64,000 nt of DNA from Rhodoferax sp. OV413 (GTDB lineage: Bacteria; Pseudomonadota; Gammaproteobacteria; Pseudomonadales; Pseudohongiellaceae). The notes beneath the pieces were generated by a model, which was given only the letters and a program-made list of their open reading frames with translations, was not told where the DNA came from and did not search any database. The DNA is taken from the NCBI GenBank assembly GCA_943330915.2, contig CALQJO020000003.1, positions 1 through 64,000 on the forward strand, in the 5' to 3' direction. The translations under genes and the position numbers were made by a program. This document shows positions 37,601 through 48,081 of the stretch, piece by piece; position 1 is the stretch's first letter; every line of letters starts with the position of its first letter.

Positions 37601-38386
37601 ATGACCACTGACTTTTTAGTACAGGCACGCGGCATCGGGGTACGTTTCGAAGGGCGTCAGATACTCAGTCATGTTGACCTTGATCTGTTGCAAGGTCAGC
37701 TTGTTACCTTGATCGGCCCCAATGGAGCCGGAAAAACAACGCTAGTACGAATCGTATTAGGATTACTGACGCCTCACGAGGGGCATTTGCATCGCGCACC
37801 AGATTTAAGAATTGGTTATATGCCTCAAAAGCTTTTTGTTGAGCCGACAATGCCGCTAACTGTCGAACGATTTTTGCAACTACCTGGCCCAACCGACCTC
37901 AAAACTGAAAGCCTCCTGGAAGAAGTAAAAATTGGGCACTTGCTCAAGCAACAGGTCAGCAGACTTTCCGGTGGCGAAATGCAAAGAGTCCTGCTTGCCC
38001 GTGCGTTAAGCCGCAAACCTCAGCTGCTTGTCCTTGACGAGCCTGCACAAGGAGTCGATGTGAATGGCCAGGTTGAATTTTATGAACTCATAAACACTAT
38101 CCGCGCGGAACACAACTGTGGCGTTCTGATGGTTTCACACGATCTCCATCTGGTAATGGCCGGTACTGACGAAGTGATTTGCCTTAATCAACACATTTGT
38201 TGTCATGGCAAGCCAGAACACGTGAGCACAGACCCCGCTTACCTTGCTTTGTTCGGCCGGCGCGAAGCGGAAACGCTGGCTGTTTATACTCACCACCATA
38301 ACCATAGCCATGATATGAAAGGCGCGATAATCGGAGATAGCTGTTGTGATCTTCATGCGGATAAAGGACCACACAAACATGGCTGA
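37601..38386 (+). CDS. znuC: Zinc ABC transporter ATP-binding protein ZnuC
   Basis: [39 protein letters not shown]; His-rich C-terminus. Confidence 0.94.
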   Translation: MTTDFLVQARGIGVRFEGRQILSHVDLDLLQGQLVTLIGPNGAGKTTLVRIVLGLLTPHEGHLHRAPDLRIGYMPQKLFVEPTMPLTVERFLQLPGPTDLKTESLLEEVKIGHLLKQQVSRLSGGEMQRVLLARALSRKPQLLVLDEPAQGVDVNGQVEFYELINTIRAEHNCGVLMVSHDLHLVMAGTDEVICLNQHICCHGKPEHVSTDPAYLALFGRREAETLAVYTHHHNHSHDMKGAIIGDSCCDLHADKGPHKHG

Positions 38387-39170
38387 TTTTGTAGTGTACG
38401 CCCTGATAGCAGGGATCAGTATTGCCCTTGTCGCGGGCCCGTTAGGCTGCTTCGTTGTATGGCGAAGAATGTCATATTTTGGCGACACTCTGGCGCACTC
38501 TTCGTTACTGGGCGTAGCGCTGGCCATCCTCTTAAATACTCAGCTACAAATTGCGATTATTGGCAGTTGTCTGTCCTTTGCCGCCTTGCTGTTACTTCTC
38601 GAAAGAAAACAAGCGCTGGCGACCGACACGCTGCTAGGAATCATAGCGCACAGCACGCTGGCATTTGGGATCCTGGTTTTGTCTGTTTCAGATCGTGTCC
38701 AGGTAAATCTAAACGCGTTTCTGTTTGGTGATTTGCTCACCATTACACTAACTGACCTTATCTGGATAGTCAGTTGCTGCTTGGGTAGCGGAGTTGTCCT
38801 GATATTTTTCTGGAAAAAATTTCTGGCGATCACAGTCCATCGGGAACTGGCGATGATAGAGGGTTTAGCTGCCGACCGACTTTATGCGCTGCTGGTTTTC
38901 CTGATTGCAATCTTGATAGCAGTGGCAATGAAAATTGTTGGCGTGTTGTTGATTACGTCGCTGTTGATTATTCCTGCTGCGGCTGCCCGAAGATTATCGA
39001 GCACGCCTGAACAAATGGCCATTGGAGCAGCGGTGGCTGGTTCGCTCGCTGTTATTGGCGGATTGGCGTTGTCTTACGTGTGGGATACTCCGGCTGGTCC
39101 TTCTATCGTTGCCACTGCGTTTGTTTTGTTCATTGTGGTCTACCTGAAACCGGAGGCAGGAAAACGTTAA
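38379..39170 (+). CDS. znuB: Zinc ABC transporter permease ZnuB
   Basis: ABC-3 permease: [29 protein letters not shown]; start trimmed to ATG 38379, overlapping znuC stop. Confidence 0.94.
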   Translation: MADFVVYALIAGISIALVAGPLGCFVVWRRMSYFGDTLAHSSLLGVALAILLNTQLQIAIIGSCLSFAALLLLLERKQALATDTLLGIIAHSTLAFGILVLSVSDRVQVNLNAFLFGDLLTITLTDLIWIVSCCLGSGVVLIFFWKKFLAITVHRELAMIEGLAADRLYALLVFLIAILIAVAMKIVGVLLITSLLIIPAAAARRLSSTPEQMAIGAAVAGSLAVIGGLALSYVWDTPAGPSIVATAFVLFIVVYLKPEAGKR

Positions 39171-39171
39171 T

Positions 39172-39834
39172 TCAAAGAGCTGCTCTGATTAGCTCATAAG
39201 CCTGCTTCATGTTATCGCGCTTGATATTCGGCTCCATAAAACCCCGATATTGACCGCTTGGATCAACGATGAGTATGTTGCCACTGTGATCAATCAGAAA
39301 GTTGCGTGGTACTCCACCATCTGGAGCGGGCACCGGCATTATTCCTGGCGTCACAAAGAGATCACTGGCAAGCCGCGACACTGTGGAAAACTCTCCGGTA
39401 ACACCCAGAAAATCCTCATCGAATGCCGTCATATACTTGGCTACCGTAGGGGTGTCGTCTCGGAACGGATCGACGCTGATCATCACAACCTGTGTGTCCT
39501 GCTGTAGCAGCGACCCGTTAAGAGACTGATAAAAGGATGTGAGTTCCTGCATTGTTAGTGGGCAAATATCCGGGCAGTGTGTAAATCCAAAAAAGATCAG
39601 GCTCCACTTTCCTTGCAAACTGGCATCCGTAAACGCGCGTCCGTGATGGTCAATCAGCTCAAAAGGCTGAAGTGCGACTGGTTGCTCATAGATTAACGCC
39701 CCAATTTCGCGAAGCTCTTCCGGATTCAGAACCGCTGCCTGGTTAACGGAGGCATAGCGGTTGTAAGTCATAAACATTACAAATAGCACCCAGACAAGAC
39801 ACGCAATTAGCGTAATCTTTACGTTTCGCTTCAT
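39172..39834 (-). CDS. SCO1/SenC family copper chaperone
   Basis: WSLIFFGFTHCPDICPLTMQEL CxxxC motif and distal His. Confidence 0.92.
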   Translation of the reverse strand: MKRNVKITLIACLVWVLFVMFMTYNRYASVNQAAVLNPEELREIGALIYEQPVALQPFELIDHHGRAFTDASLQGKWSLIFFGFTHCPDICPLTMQELTSFYQSLNGSLLQQDTQVVMISVDPFRDDTPTVAKYMTAFDEDFLGVTGEFSTVSRLASDLFVTPGIMPVPAPDGGVPRNFLIDHSGNILIVDPSGQYRGFMEPNIKRDNMKQAYELIRAAL

Positions 39835-39858
39835 ATCAAAAAGTCCGTAGCAGTGTTT

Positions 39859-40776
39859 TCAGGGGAACAAATAGTGGTCTGCCAGCAACACTGGAAAGAG
39901 CACCATCAGATATACGATCGAATAACGGAATGTGTCCATCGCCGTTGACTGTTTAGGTTTAAACATCAACAACAAGGTCCAGTAGAGGAATCCGAACCCG
40001 AGCACCAGTGCCGCGAGCAAGTACAGCGGGCCGCTCATTCCGATCAGGTATGGAAGCACACTGACCAGAATCATTATTATTGTATAAAGAATAATATGTA
40101 TTTTGGTGAGGTGCTCGCCATGAGTGACGGGAAGCATCGGTATACCTGTCTTCGCGTACTCGTCCTTTCTGTAGATTGCCAAAGCCCAAAAATGCGGCGG
40201 GGTCCATGCAAAGATAATCAAAACCAGGATCAGAGCACCTGGCTCGATCGAGCCTGACACGGCAGCCCAGCCGAGCAGTGGCGGCATCGCACCCGACAAA
40301 CCACCAATGACTATGTTCTGAGGCGTAGCGCGTTTCAGGTAGCCCGTGTAAATAAATGCGTATCCGATGAACGAAGCAAGTGTAAGCCATGCGCTCAGAG
40401 CATTGACCCAGATAAGCATAATCAACATGCCCGCAACACCAATGCTGGCGGCGAACCAGGCAGCTTGTGCAGGATCGACGCGGCCCTGCGGCATTGGGCG
40501 GTTAACTGTCCGGCGCATCACTGCATCAACCTTGCGGTCAATCAGATGATTCACAACTGCCCCGGAAGCCGCAACCAAAGCAATACCAACATTACCAAGG
40601 ATAAGGATATCCAATGGAACCATGCCGGGCACTGCCAGAAACATTCCCACCATTGAGGTCAGGATCATGAGCATAACAACACGAGGCTTGCACATCTCGT
40701 AGTAATCGCGCCAGTTTACTGCCTGCTTATGTGTTATCTCTGTCACCGGATGCTCTCTTTCACACCAAATATGCAC
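39859..40776 (-). CDS. cyoE: Protoheme IX farnesyltransferase (heme O synthase)
   Basis: UbiA-family: YEMCKPRVVMLMILTSMVGMFLA, NHLIDRKVDAVMRRTVNRPMPQG, WTPPHFWALAIYRKDEYAKTGIPMLPV. Confidence 0.95.
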   Translation of the reverse strand: MHIWCEREHPVTEITHKQAVNWRDYYEMCKPRVVMLMILTSMVGMFLAVPGMVPLDILILGNVGIALVAASGAVVNHLIDRKVDAVMRRTVNRPMPQGRVDPAQAAWFAASIGVAGMLIMLIWVNALSAWLTLASFIGYAFIYTGYLKRATPQNIVIGGLSGAMPPLLGWAAVSGSIEPGALILVLIIFAWTPPHFWALAIYRKDEYAKTGIPMLPVTHGEHLTKIHIILYTIIMILVSVLPYLIGMSGPLYLLAALVLGFGFLYWTLLLMFKPKQSTAMDTFRYSIVYLMVLFPVLLADHYLFP

Positions 40777-40964
40777 CTGAATTTGTGCAAATTGACTGTG
40801 TGCGCTATTGATTTTTTCAGGCCTGGATTGTACCGCAATTCATGTTTGATTAAAAAAAATGAGGACAATTATTTTTTTGAGGAGTAGATTCAAATCGCAA
40901 CATCAAAAAGATAGACGTTCGACAGCGATTCCCGCTAAAGCTACATCAGTTGAGGAGCCACGCT

Positions 40965-41507
40965 ATGAAATGTATCTATTATTTGTCACCTACCCTTAAA
41001 AGTACTCAGAATATTTCTGATGACCTGCACAGTATTGGCATAGACGACTGGTTTTTGCACATCCATAACAAAGACGAAAGTGGTCTGGTCAAACAACATC
41101 TGCACTCAAGCAACTATCTCGAGACACTCGACCTGATCCGCGAAGGACTAATCGGCGCCGGTCTTGGGTTGATGGCTGGCCTGTGTGCAGCGGCAATCAC
41201 GTCCGTCACAGATCCCTTTGGTGCACCTGTCCCGCTGATTGGGTATGTAGGGATTATTTTTCTTATTACCTGCTTTGGAGCATGGCTTGGGGGTTTGGCA
41301 GGTGTAGCGAGCGAGAATAAAAAAATTGCAAACTTTCACCAAGAGATTGTCAGTGGCCAATACCTCATTCTTGTTTATGCTAAAAACAGCCAGATCAACA
41401 ATATCCAGATAATGATGAGTAACAAATATCCGGAGGTAGTGTTGGCCGGAGTCGATGCAAACTTCTTCAATCCATTTGCAGATTTGAAGTTGATCTCGTC
41501 ATTATAG
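40965..41507 (+). CDS. Hypothetical membrane protein with glycine-rich central hairpin
   Basis: MKCIYYLSPTLKSTQNISDDL ... GLIGAGLGLMAGLCAAAI ... FGAWLGGLAGVASENKKI; start trimmed to ATG 40965. Confidence 0.65.
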   Translation: MKCIYYLSPTLKSTQNISDDLHSIGIDDWFLHIHNKDESGLVKQHLHSSNYLETLDLIREGLIGAGLGLMAGLCAAAITSVTDPFGAPVPLIGYVGIIFLITCFGAWLGGLAGVASENKKIANFHQEIVSGQYLILVYAKNSQINNIQIMMSNKYPEVVLAGVDANFFNPFADLKLISSL

Positions 41508-41570
41508 ACTGAGACATAGCTTCGAACTTTTTACTCCACACAACCCTCTAGAAGCGCGCTTTTAGAGGTT

Positions 41571-42221
41571 TCAGCCGAGACTTGATAGACCCAACAATTT
41601 TTCCAAGTCTATCTTTATATCCTGAATTGGATGATGTGGCTCGTAATACATCATCACGTTTCCAACAGGATCTACAAAAAACACATAGTTGTTAGTATCG
41701 AGATCCAACAGGACATTTTTCGCTGCGAGGTTATCTGAAATAGATTGTTTGTCTCCTTGAGCGATACCCATTTCTGGATACTCTTCTCTAAAGAAGTCAG
41801 CGGTTGACTGCGAGAGGTTCGCACCAGTTGCATTCAGGTAATAACGCCTGACGCGCGGCATATCCTCATTCAAGGTAATGTGCATCTGGCGCAACAAATG
41901 AATACGCTCTTCGCAAGTTGAGTCGCAGGCATTGGCTGTCACAAACACCATTAACCAAGGCTGCGGAATGTAGTCATCGTCATTTTCTATCTCGGCGATG
42001 ATTTCCTCAAAACTATTGAACATTTGCGCGCCGCTAGCATCAGTCATCGTCAGATCGGTGATATCTGCTGGAGGCATAATCAGATTGCCTTTGTTGACTG
42101 TCGCGCCAAAACCACCGTTCTCAACTGCATTGCGATACGCGACTGTTGCGAGCGTGATTGGCACAAATGCGATAAACAGCAAAAAAGCCAACTTAAGTCT
42201 GTTTAATGTGGTGTTCTGCAT
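41571..42221 (-). CDS. Hypothetical cytochrome oxidase cluster protein, SCO/thioredoxin-like membrane-anchored
   Basis: N-terminal TM, PWLMVFVTANACDSTCEERIHLLRQMHITL, located between surf1 and cyoE in the oxidase cluster. Confidence 0.7.
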   Translation of the reverse strand: MQNTTLNRLKLAFLLFIAFVPITLATVAYRNAVENGGFGATVNKGNLIMPPADITDLTMTDASGAQMFNSFEEIIAEIENDDDYIPQPWLMVFVTANACDSTCEERIHLLRQMHITLNEDMPRVRRYYLNATGANLSQSTADFFREEYPEMGIAQGDKQSISDNLAAKNVLLDLDTNNYVFFVDPVGNVMMYYEPHHPIQDIKIDLEKLLGLSSLG

Positions 42222-42222
42222 T

Positions 42223-42957
42223 TCACCTCTCCAGTTTTCTGATGCTGAAAAACAAATATAAAAACATTAACACTGACGCCATTACAAACCACTGAACCGC
42301 GTAAGCTCTATGGACCTCTGGGCGCATGTTTATCGCAGTCCAGTTAGTTTGTAACACCGCTGTTGAATTTTCATCCAGTCGTACTACGTGAGTTTCAAAC
42401 GCTTCGTCCATCACGGAACTTAGTGTCTGAATATCGACACTCTGAATCACTTTTGGCCAACTTTCTGTCACGGCCTCTTCAGCGCCGAGGATCATCAGCT
42501 CTCCATCCGGGACGTAAATGTGACCGGTTATGGTAACCCGATCTTCCGTAAGTACGAGTTCCGGAAGAGACTGGCGCGACTGCCCCTGTGCAATCCATCC
42601 TCTATTGACCAGTAATACGCGACCATCTGTATAAAACGGAGCGAGCACCTCGTATCCCACAACAGAGTTCAAGATGCGATTATCGAGCAATAGTTGACGA
42701 GTATTGTCAAAGAATCCTGTCGCCGTGACAGCAATCCAATTTAAATCGCTGCTAGCCCAATCGATGCTGGATACGTCAATTGGTTCGCTTGCGTTGCGTG
42801 TCTCATACACTTTTTCGGTTACTATTTTCTGCTGTTCTCGTTCAAGTTGCCACAGGCCCAGGGCAATGAGAAAAGGAAAGAAGGCCGCCGTGAACAAGAA
42901 CATCCTCCAGTTAAAATGGAACTTGTACTGGCTGTATTTATTCACTGATGCTCGCAA
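42223..42957 (-). CDS. SURF1 family cytochrome oxidase assembly protein
   Basis: FPFLIALGLWQLEREQQK, GYEVLAPFYTDGRVLLVNRGWIAQG. Confidence 0.92.
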   Translation of the reverse strand: MRASVNKYSQYKFHFNWRMFLFTAAFFPFLIALGLWQLEREQQKIVTEKVYETRNASEPIDVSSIDWASSDLNWIAVTATGFFDNTRQLLLDNRILNSVVGYEVLAPFYTDGRVLLVNRGWIAQGQSRQSLPELVLTEDRVTITGHIYVPDGELMILGAEEAVTESWPKVIQSVDIQTLSSVMDEAFETHVVRLDENSTAVLQTNWTAINMRPEVHRAYAVQWFVMASVLMFLYLFFSIRKLER

Positions 42958-43018
42958 AGTGCAGTGTCCTGAAGTGTTCTGATATGATTACAGCTTTAAG
43001 CAAAAAGCAGATCTAATC

Positions 43019-43225
43019 ATGTTAAGAGTGCTGATCGTAGTATTACTTGTGGGTATCGTCATTTCACTTGTCACTGGATTCGTGTTTTTCTACAAAGACA
43101 AGGGTCGCTCGAAGCGCGTGATGTACGCATTGGGCGTCAGAGTTAGTCTGGCTATTATTTTAATGATTAGTGTTTTCTACGGTTTTTCAAGTGGAGAGCT
43201 AACAATGCAGGCTCCTTGGAATTAA
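43019..43225 (+). CDS. DUF2909-like twin transmembrane protein
   Basis: 68 aa with two TM helices, conserved position between surf1 and cox3 genes. Confidence 0.75.
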   Translation: MLRVLIVVLLVGIVISLVTGFVFFYKDKGRSKRVMYALGVRVSLAIILMISVFYGFSSGELTMQAPWN

Positions 43226-43274
43226 CATCAACATCAGCACGTTCGCCTTTAAATTGGCGCGTTAATTTGCTGAA

Positions 43275-43310
43275 TAAAAAACGGCCCGCGAAAATGCGAG
43301 CCGTTTTTAT
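43275..43310. terminator. Bidirectional rho-independent terminator between convergent DUF2909 gene and coxC
   Basis: aaaaaacggcccgcgaaaatgcgagccgttttta: GC-rich stem flanked by A and T runs. Confidence 0.85.
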
Positions 43311-43325
43311 TTTTAGGACCCTGGC

Positions 43326-44252
43326 TTACAGGCAGTAAACAAATATAAATAAACCAATCCAGACCACGTCCACGAAGTGCCAGTACCAAGCTGCCGCCTC
43401 GAAACCGAAATGGTCATCTGGTTTAAAATGGCCTTTCATGCTGCGTAGCAACATCACGATCAACATGAATGTTCCCAGTGTAACGTGAAATCCGTGAAAT
43501 CCAGTCAGCATGAAGAAAGTAGAGCCGTATATTCCAGAATTTAACGTGATTCCGTAATGACCATACGCTTCCCGATATTCAAGCACCTGAAGCACAAGAA
43601 AGATCAAACCCAGAGATACTGTCACAAGCATCCACTGAATTAATCGAGCGCGATTTTCCGCCTTCAATGCAACGTGTGCAAAATGGAGTGTCACTGACGA
43701 GGTAATCAGCACAACAGTATTCCAGAATGGCAGATAGCCAGCGAAGAAGCTCGCGCTCCACTCTTTAACGTGGAGACCATCATGGGGATTTACGAAAACA
43801 TTTGAATCAGGGTTAACCAGCAATGGCCATGTTGCCTGGAATTCTGGCCATAGAACATCGCCAGCGATACCTTTTGCGCCTTCGCCACCGAGCCAGGGCA
43901 CTGATAACTGCCGGACGTAAAACAGTGCGCCGAAGAATGCAGCAAAGAACATCACTTCTGAAAAAATGAACCACATCATTCCCCAAACATAGGAGCGCTT
44001 GAGCTGATCGCTGTTCATCCCGGCATGGTTTTCACGAATTACTGTGGCGAACCAATTAAAAAGAATAGTGGCAAGTATCAGAAATCCAGTGATCGCCATC
44101 CAGGTGGAAGTGGTAACGCTACTCCCGGCTGCAATGTCGTTCAGAATATTTCCCATTCCAAATACTGTCAGTGCCAGACCAATTGAGGCAAAAAACGGAT
44201 ATTTTGACTGTTCAGGTACGTAGTAAGCACTTTGCGAGCTTCCGCTGGCCAT
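43326..44252 (-). CDS. coxC: Cytochrome c oxidase subunit III
   Basis: WFIFSEVMFFAAFFGALFYVR, FHGFHVTLGTFMLIVML, WYWHFVDVVWIGLFIFVY. Confidence 0.96.
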   Translation of the reverse strand: MASGSSQSAYYVPEQSKYPFFASIGLALTVFGMGNILNDIAAGSSVTTSTWMAITGFLILATILFNWFATVIRENHAGMNSDQLKRSYVWGMMWFIFSEVMFFAAFFGALFYVRQLSVPWLGGEGAKGIAGDVLWPEFQATWPLLVNPDSNVFVNPHDGLHVKEWSASFFAGYLPFWNTVVLITSSVTLHFAHVALKAENRARLIQWMLVTVSLGLIFLVLQVLEYREAYGHYGITLNSGIYGSTFFMLTGFHGFHVTLGTFMLIVMLLRSMKGHFKPDDHFGFEAAAWYWHFVDVVWIGLFIFVYCL

Positions 44253-44286
44253 TTTATCTCTCCAAAAATTTCAATATTATTCTGAA

Positions 44287-44856
44287 TTATCGAACCGCTA
44301 TTGCCTGAACGTTGTCGCTTTTCTCTGTTATGTCGTAGAGCGTGTACGACAGCGTAAGTTTTGTGATGCTGGCGGGAAGCTCAGGGTCAATAAAAAAGCG
44401 GATCGGCATATCAGCGGATTCACCGGGTTGCAATAATTGCTCCTCAAAGCAAAAACATTCAATTTTGTTCAGATGAGCAGCGGCGGCATTAGGCGCAACA
44501 CTGGGAATAGCCTGACCCACCATTACATCAGTACCTGGGTTTGTCACCCGGTAACTGACGATATTAACTTCACCTGGTCTTACTGAAAGCTGGGCAATTG
44601 ATGGCTCAAAATTCCAGCCCATCTCAGCATTGTGATGCGCCATAAATTGTACAGTTACTACCCGCTGCTCATCGACCAAGATGCCAGCCTCCGCCTCCGA
44701 GACGCGACCACCCGTTTTGCCATTCAATCCCGTAAGGTCACAAATGACATCGTAAAGTGGCACCAGAGCAAAGCCAAAAGCAAACATTCCCACAACGGCC
44801 AATAACAACTTGCGAACTACGATCTTGTTATTCTGTGGTGATAAATCGTTACTCAT
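44287..44856 (-). CDS. ctaG: Cytochrome c oxidase assembly protein CtaG/Cox11
   Basis: ALVPLYDVICDLTGLNGKTGG, KIECFCFEEQLLQPGESADMPIRFFIDPELP. Confidence 0.95.
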   Translation of the reverse strand: MSNDLSPQNNKIVVRKLLLAVVGMFAFGFALVPLYDVICDLTGLNGKTGGRVSEAEAGILVDEQRVVTVQFMAHHNAEMGWNFEPSIAQLSVRPGEVNIVSYRVTNPGTDVMVGQAIPSVAPNAAAAHLNKIECFCFEEQLLQPGESADMPIRFFIDPELPASITKLTLSYTLYDITEKSDNVQAIAVR

Positions 44857-44918
44857 GGTCTTTACTCCAGTACTGCTGTGACGATTGAGCCAATCCCTGC
44901 TTTAAAATCCTTACAATC

Positions 44919-46520
44919 TTACTGCGCGTGTATCAATTTTGGATCTGGCGGTGTTTCGAAGGTGTGGTATGGCGCTGGCGATGGAACAGTCCATTCCAAA
45001 CCTTGAGCACCCTCCCAAACCTGATCGGTTGCTTTCTTACCACCGCGTATGCACTTGATTACCACAAACAACAGAATCAATTGCGAGAACCCGAACAGGA
45101 ATCCACCAACGCTGGAGATCCAGTTAAAGTTGGCGAACTGCAGGGCATAGTCAGGAATACGTCGTGGCATACCCGCAAGCCCAAGGAAATGCTGGGGGAA
45201 GAACAACAGGTTCACACCAATAAATGAAAGCCAGAAATGCAGCTTTCCAAGCGTCTCGTCATACATATATCCGGTCCATTTCGGCAGCCAGTAATAGGCA
45301 GCGGCCATAATGGAGAACACAGCACCCGGAACAAGTACGTAGTGGAAGTGTGCAACCACAAAGTAGGTATCGTGATACTGGAAGTCAGCCGGTGTAATTG
45401 CCAGCATGACGCCGGTAAATCCACCCATTGTGAACAGCACAACAAACGCAATCGCAAACAACATGGGTGTTTCAAAGGTCATGGCGCCGCGGAACATCGT
45501 TGCAACCCAGTTAAACACCTTAACGCCAGTTGGTACTGCGATCAGCATGGTGGCGTACATAAAAAATAGCTGACCTGCCAGGGGCATACCGACTGTAAAC
45601 ATATGGTGTGCCCATACGATGAAGGACAGGAAAGCAATGGATGCCGTCGCGTATACCATTGAGTCATAACCAAACAGTCGCTTGCGAGCGAAGGTTGGGA
45701 TAATGGCTGATACAATTCCAAATGCCGGCAAAATCATGATGTAAACTTCGGGGTGCCCAAAGAACCAGAACAGGTGCTGGAACAGAACTGGATCACCGCC
45801 ACCCGCTGCGTTGAAGAAGCTGGTACCGAAGTGAATGTCGAACAACATCATTGTAACGACGCCAGCCAGTACCGGCATTACCGCAATCAGTAGATAAGCA
45901 GTTATCAACCACGTCCATACGAACAATGGCATCTTCATGAAGGTCATGCCAGGGGCGCGCATGTTGAGAATGGTAGCGATAACATTAATCGAGCCCATGA
46001 TCGACGATGCGCCCATCACATGCACAGCAAATATAAAAAATGTTGTCGACGGCGGCGCGTAAGTTGTTGAAAGCGGGGCGTAGAAAGTCCAACCAAAGTT
46101 CGGACCACCCCCTTCCATAAACATGGTAGACACCATAATCGTAAATGCGAATGGCAGGAGCCAAAAACTCCAGTTATTCATTCTCGGCAATGCCATATCT
46201 GGCGCACCAATCATCAGCGGAATCAGCCAGTTAGCCAAACCCACAAACGCTGGCATAACCGCACCAAACACCATGATCAAACCATGCATTGTTGTCATCT
46301 GGTTGAAAAATGCAGGCTCTATAAATTGCAGGCCAGGTTGAAACAGCTCTGCGCGAATGACAAGTGCAAATGCACCGCCCAGTAGGAACATCGTGAAGCT
46401 AAACCACAGATACAAAGAGCCTATATCCTTGTGGTTGGTTGTGTACAACCATCGAGTCAGACCTTTTGCCGGACCGTGGTGGTGATCATGTGCATCGCTT
46501 ATGGTGTGTGTGGCGCTCAT
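44919..46520 (-). CDS. coxA: Cytochrome c oxidase subunit I
   Basis: 533 aa; FWFFGHPEVYIMILPAFGIVS, HHMFTVGMP, HDTYFVVAHFHYVL. Confidence 0.97.
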   Translation of the reverse strand: MSATHTISDAHDHHHGPAKGLTRWLYTTNHKDIGSLYLWFSFTMFLLGGAFALVIRAELFQPGLQFIEPAFFNQMTTMHGLIMVFGAVMPAFVGLANWLIPLMIGAPDMALPRMNNWSFWLLPFAFTIMVSTMFMEGGGPNFGWTFYAPLSTTYAPPSTTFFIFAVHVMGASSIMGSINVIATILNMRAPGMTFMKMPLFVWTWLITAYLLIAVMPVLAGVVTMMLFDIHFGTSFFNAAGGGDPVLFQHLFWFFGHPEVYIMILPAFGIVSAIIPTFARKRLFGYDSMVYATASIAFLSFIVWAHHMFTVGMPLAGQLFFMYATMLIAVPTGVKVFNWVATMFRGAMTFETPMLFAIAFVVLFTMGGFTGVMLAITPADFQYHDTYFVVAHFHYVLVPGAVFSIMAAAYYWLPKWTGYMYDETLGKLHFWLSFIGVNLLFFPQHFLGLAGMPRRIPDYALQFANFNWISSVGGFLFGFSQLILLFVVIKCIRGGKKATDQVWEGAQGLEWTVPSPAPYHTFETPPDPKLIHAQ

Positions 46521-46525
46521 GGCTA

Positions 46526-47674
46526 TTACTGACCTCCTTCAATATAGGCGTTGACATCAGCCGGTTGAACCACATCACCTGTGTTGTTGCCGAAGCTATT
46601 TCTCACGTAGGTAATGATGGATGCCAGCTCAATCGGGTTCAGTTGGCGGCCGTAAGCGGCCATTGCAGTACCAGGAACGCCGTTGACCAGCGTATCCATG
46701 GTAACTGCGACATCACCCGTCGCTTTGACACTGCCAGCCAGAGCGGGGAATACCGGTGGCATACCGACACCGCCTGGCTGGTGGCAAGCTACGCAGTTGC
46801 GATTGTAAATTGTCTCGCCCTGAGCCATTGCATCTTCCATGCTCATTTCGGCAGCAGCCAACTCACGAACCTGTCTGATACCCGCCTGCTGCTCAGCGTA
46901 CCAAGCCTGATAATCAGCCGGAGCTAGCGCGTGCACTTCGATCGGCATAAAGCCATGCTCCATGCCGCACAATTCTGCACATTGGCCGCGATAGATACCA
47001 GGCTCTTCAACGATTACCCAAGTTTCGTTAATAAACCCGGGAATGGTATCTTTCTTGATCGCAAAGTCAGGGACCCACCACGCATGGATGACATCAGCTG
47101 AGGTCATCAGGAAGCGCACTTTGGTTTCAGTCGGGATCACAAGAGGGCGGTCAACTTCAAGCAGGTAGTTTTCGCCTTTCTCTATTCCGTTGTTGATCTC
47201 CTCGCGCGAGGTCGACAATACGCTGAAGAATGATACCTCTTCTTCATCCATGTTTTCGCGCATGTAGCGGTATTCCCAACGCCACTGATAACCGATGATC
47301 TGCACATCAAGTTCAGACTCGGAAGCGTCGTAAGCGGCTGTCAGCACGCGTGTTGCAGGAATAGCCATCGCGATCAGTATCAGGAAAGGAATAATCGTCC
47401 AGATAATCTCGACCTTGGTGCTTTCATGGAAAGTAGCTGGCTGCACGCCCTTTGACTTTCTATGATTGATAATTGACCAAAACATGGCTCCGAATACAAC
47501 CACTCCGATGGCGACACACCACCAGAAGATAGTCATATGAAGGTCATAAGTATCTCGACTCATTTGGGTTACGCCCCTGGGCATGTTTAAGTCCCAGGCT
47601 GCATGCAGACCCGCACTCCAGAAAAGCAGAGTACTGAGCGCAAGGCTTAACCACAGCTTTGCTTTCGACAACAT
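46526..47674 (-). CDS. coxB: Cytochrome c oxidase subunit II with fused C-terminal cytochrome c domain (caa3-type)
   Basis: CuA site GQCAELCGMEHGFMPIEVHAL followed by CxxCH (NCVACHQPGGVGMPPVFPALAGS). Confidence 0.96.
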   Translation of the reverse strand: MLSKAKLWLSLALSTLLFWSAGLHAAWDLNMPRGVTQMSRDTYDLHMTIFWWCVAIGVVVFGAMFWSIINHRKSKGVQPATFHESTKVEIIWTIIPFLILIAMAIPATRVLTAAYDASESELDVQIIGYQWRWEYRYMRENMDEEEVSFFSVLSTSREEINNGIEKGENYLLEVDRPLVIPTETKVRFLMTSADVIHAWWVPDFAIKKDTIPGFINETWVIVEEPGIYRGQCAELCGMEHGFMPIEVHALAPADYQAWYAEQQAGIRQVRELAAAEMSMEDAMAQGETIYNRNCVACHQPGGVGMPPVFPALAGSVKATGDVAVTMDTLVNGVPGTAMAAYGRQLNPIELASIITYVRNSFGNNTGDVVQPADVNAYIEGGQ

Positions 47675-48081
47675 TCGCCGTGTCTCCGTAGTAGTAAGAT
47701 AAAGGCTGTTTTACTAATTTTTCAGGTTTGTTGTTCACTGAACCCAAGTACCTAGACCCGAATTCAGCTGCTTTCTTTACCGTGCCCATCAAAATAGCCT
47801 GCTGATCTGTCTTTACATCCAGACAAACTTAGCCTGTTGATGACTGATCAGCAGTCACTGAGGCAGAACTTTCAGATCTGATCTTAGTGGTTAGCCGGGC
47901 ATTGGGGTGCGGTTGAAGGCGACGAGAGTATAACAAAACTTGTTTCTACATTACCATCGTATCTGAGCACATTGATTCAGCTACAAAAAAAGAAACGGAA
48001 GCACGCTGTCAAAATGAACCGCGCCAGTCTAGACCAGCGCGGCTGGAAATTTTATCAGGCAGATCAAATTTCTCATATTTC

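Noticed and set aside
45237-45569. Plus-strand ORFs within coxA (e.g. 44928-45227, 45237-45569)
   Set aside because: Antisense shadows of highly conserved cytochrome oxidase subunit I.
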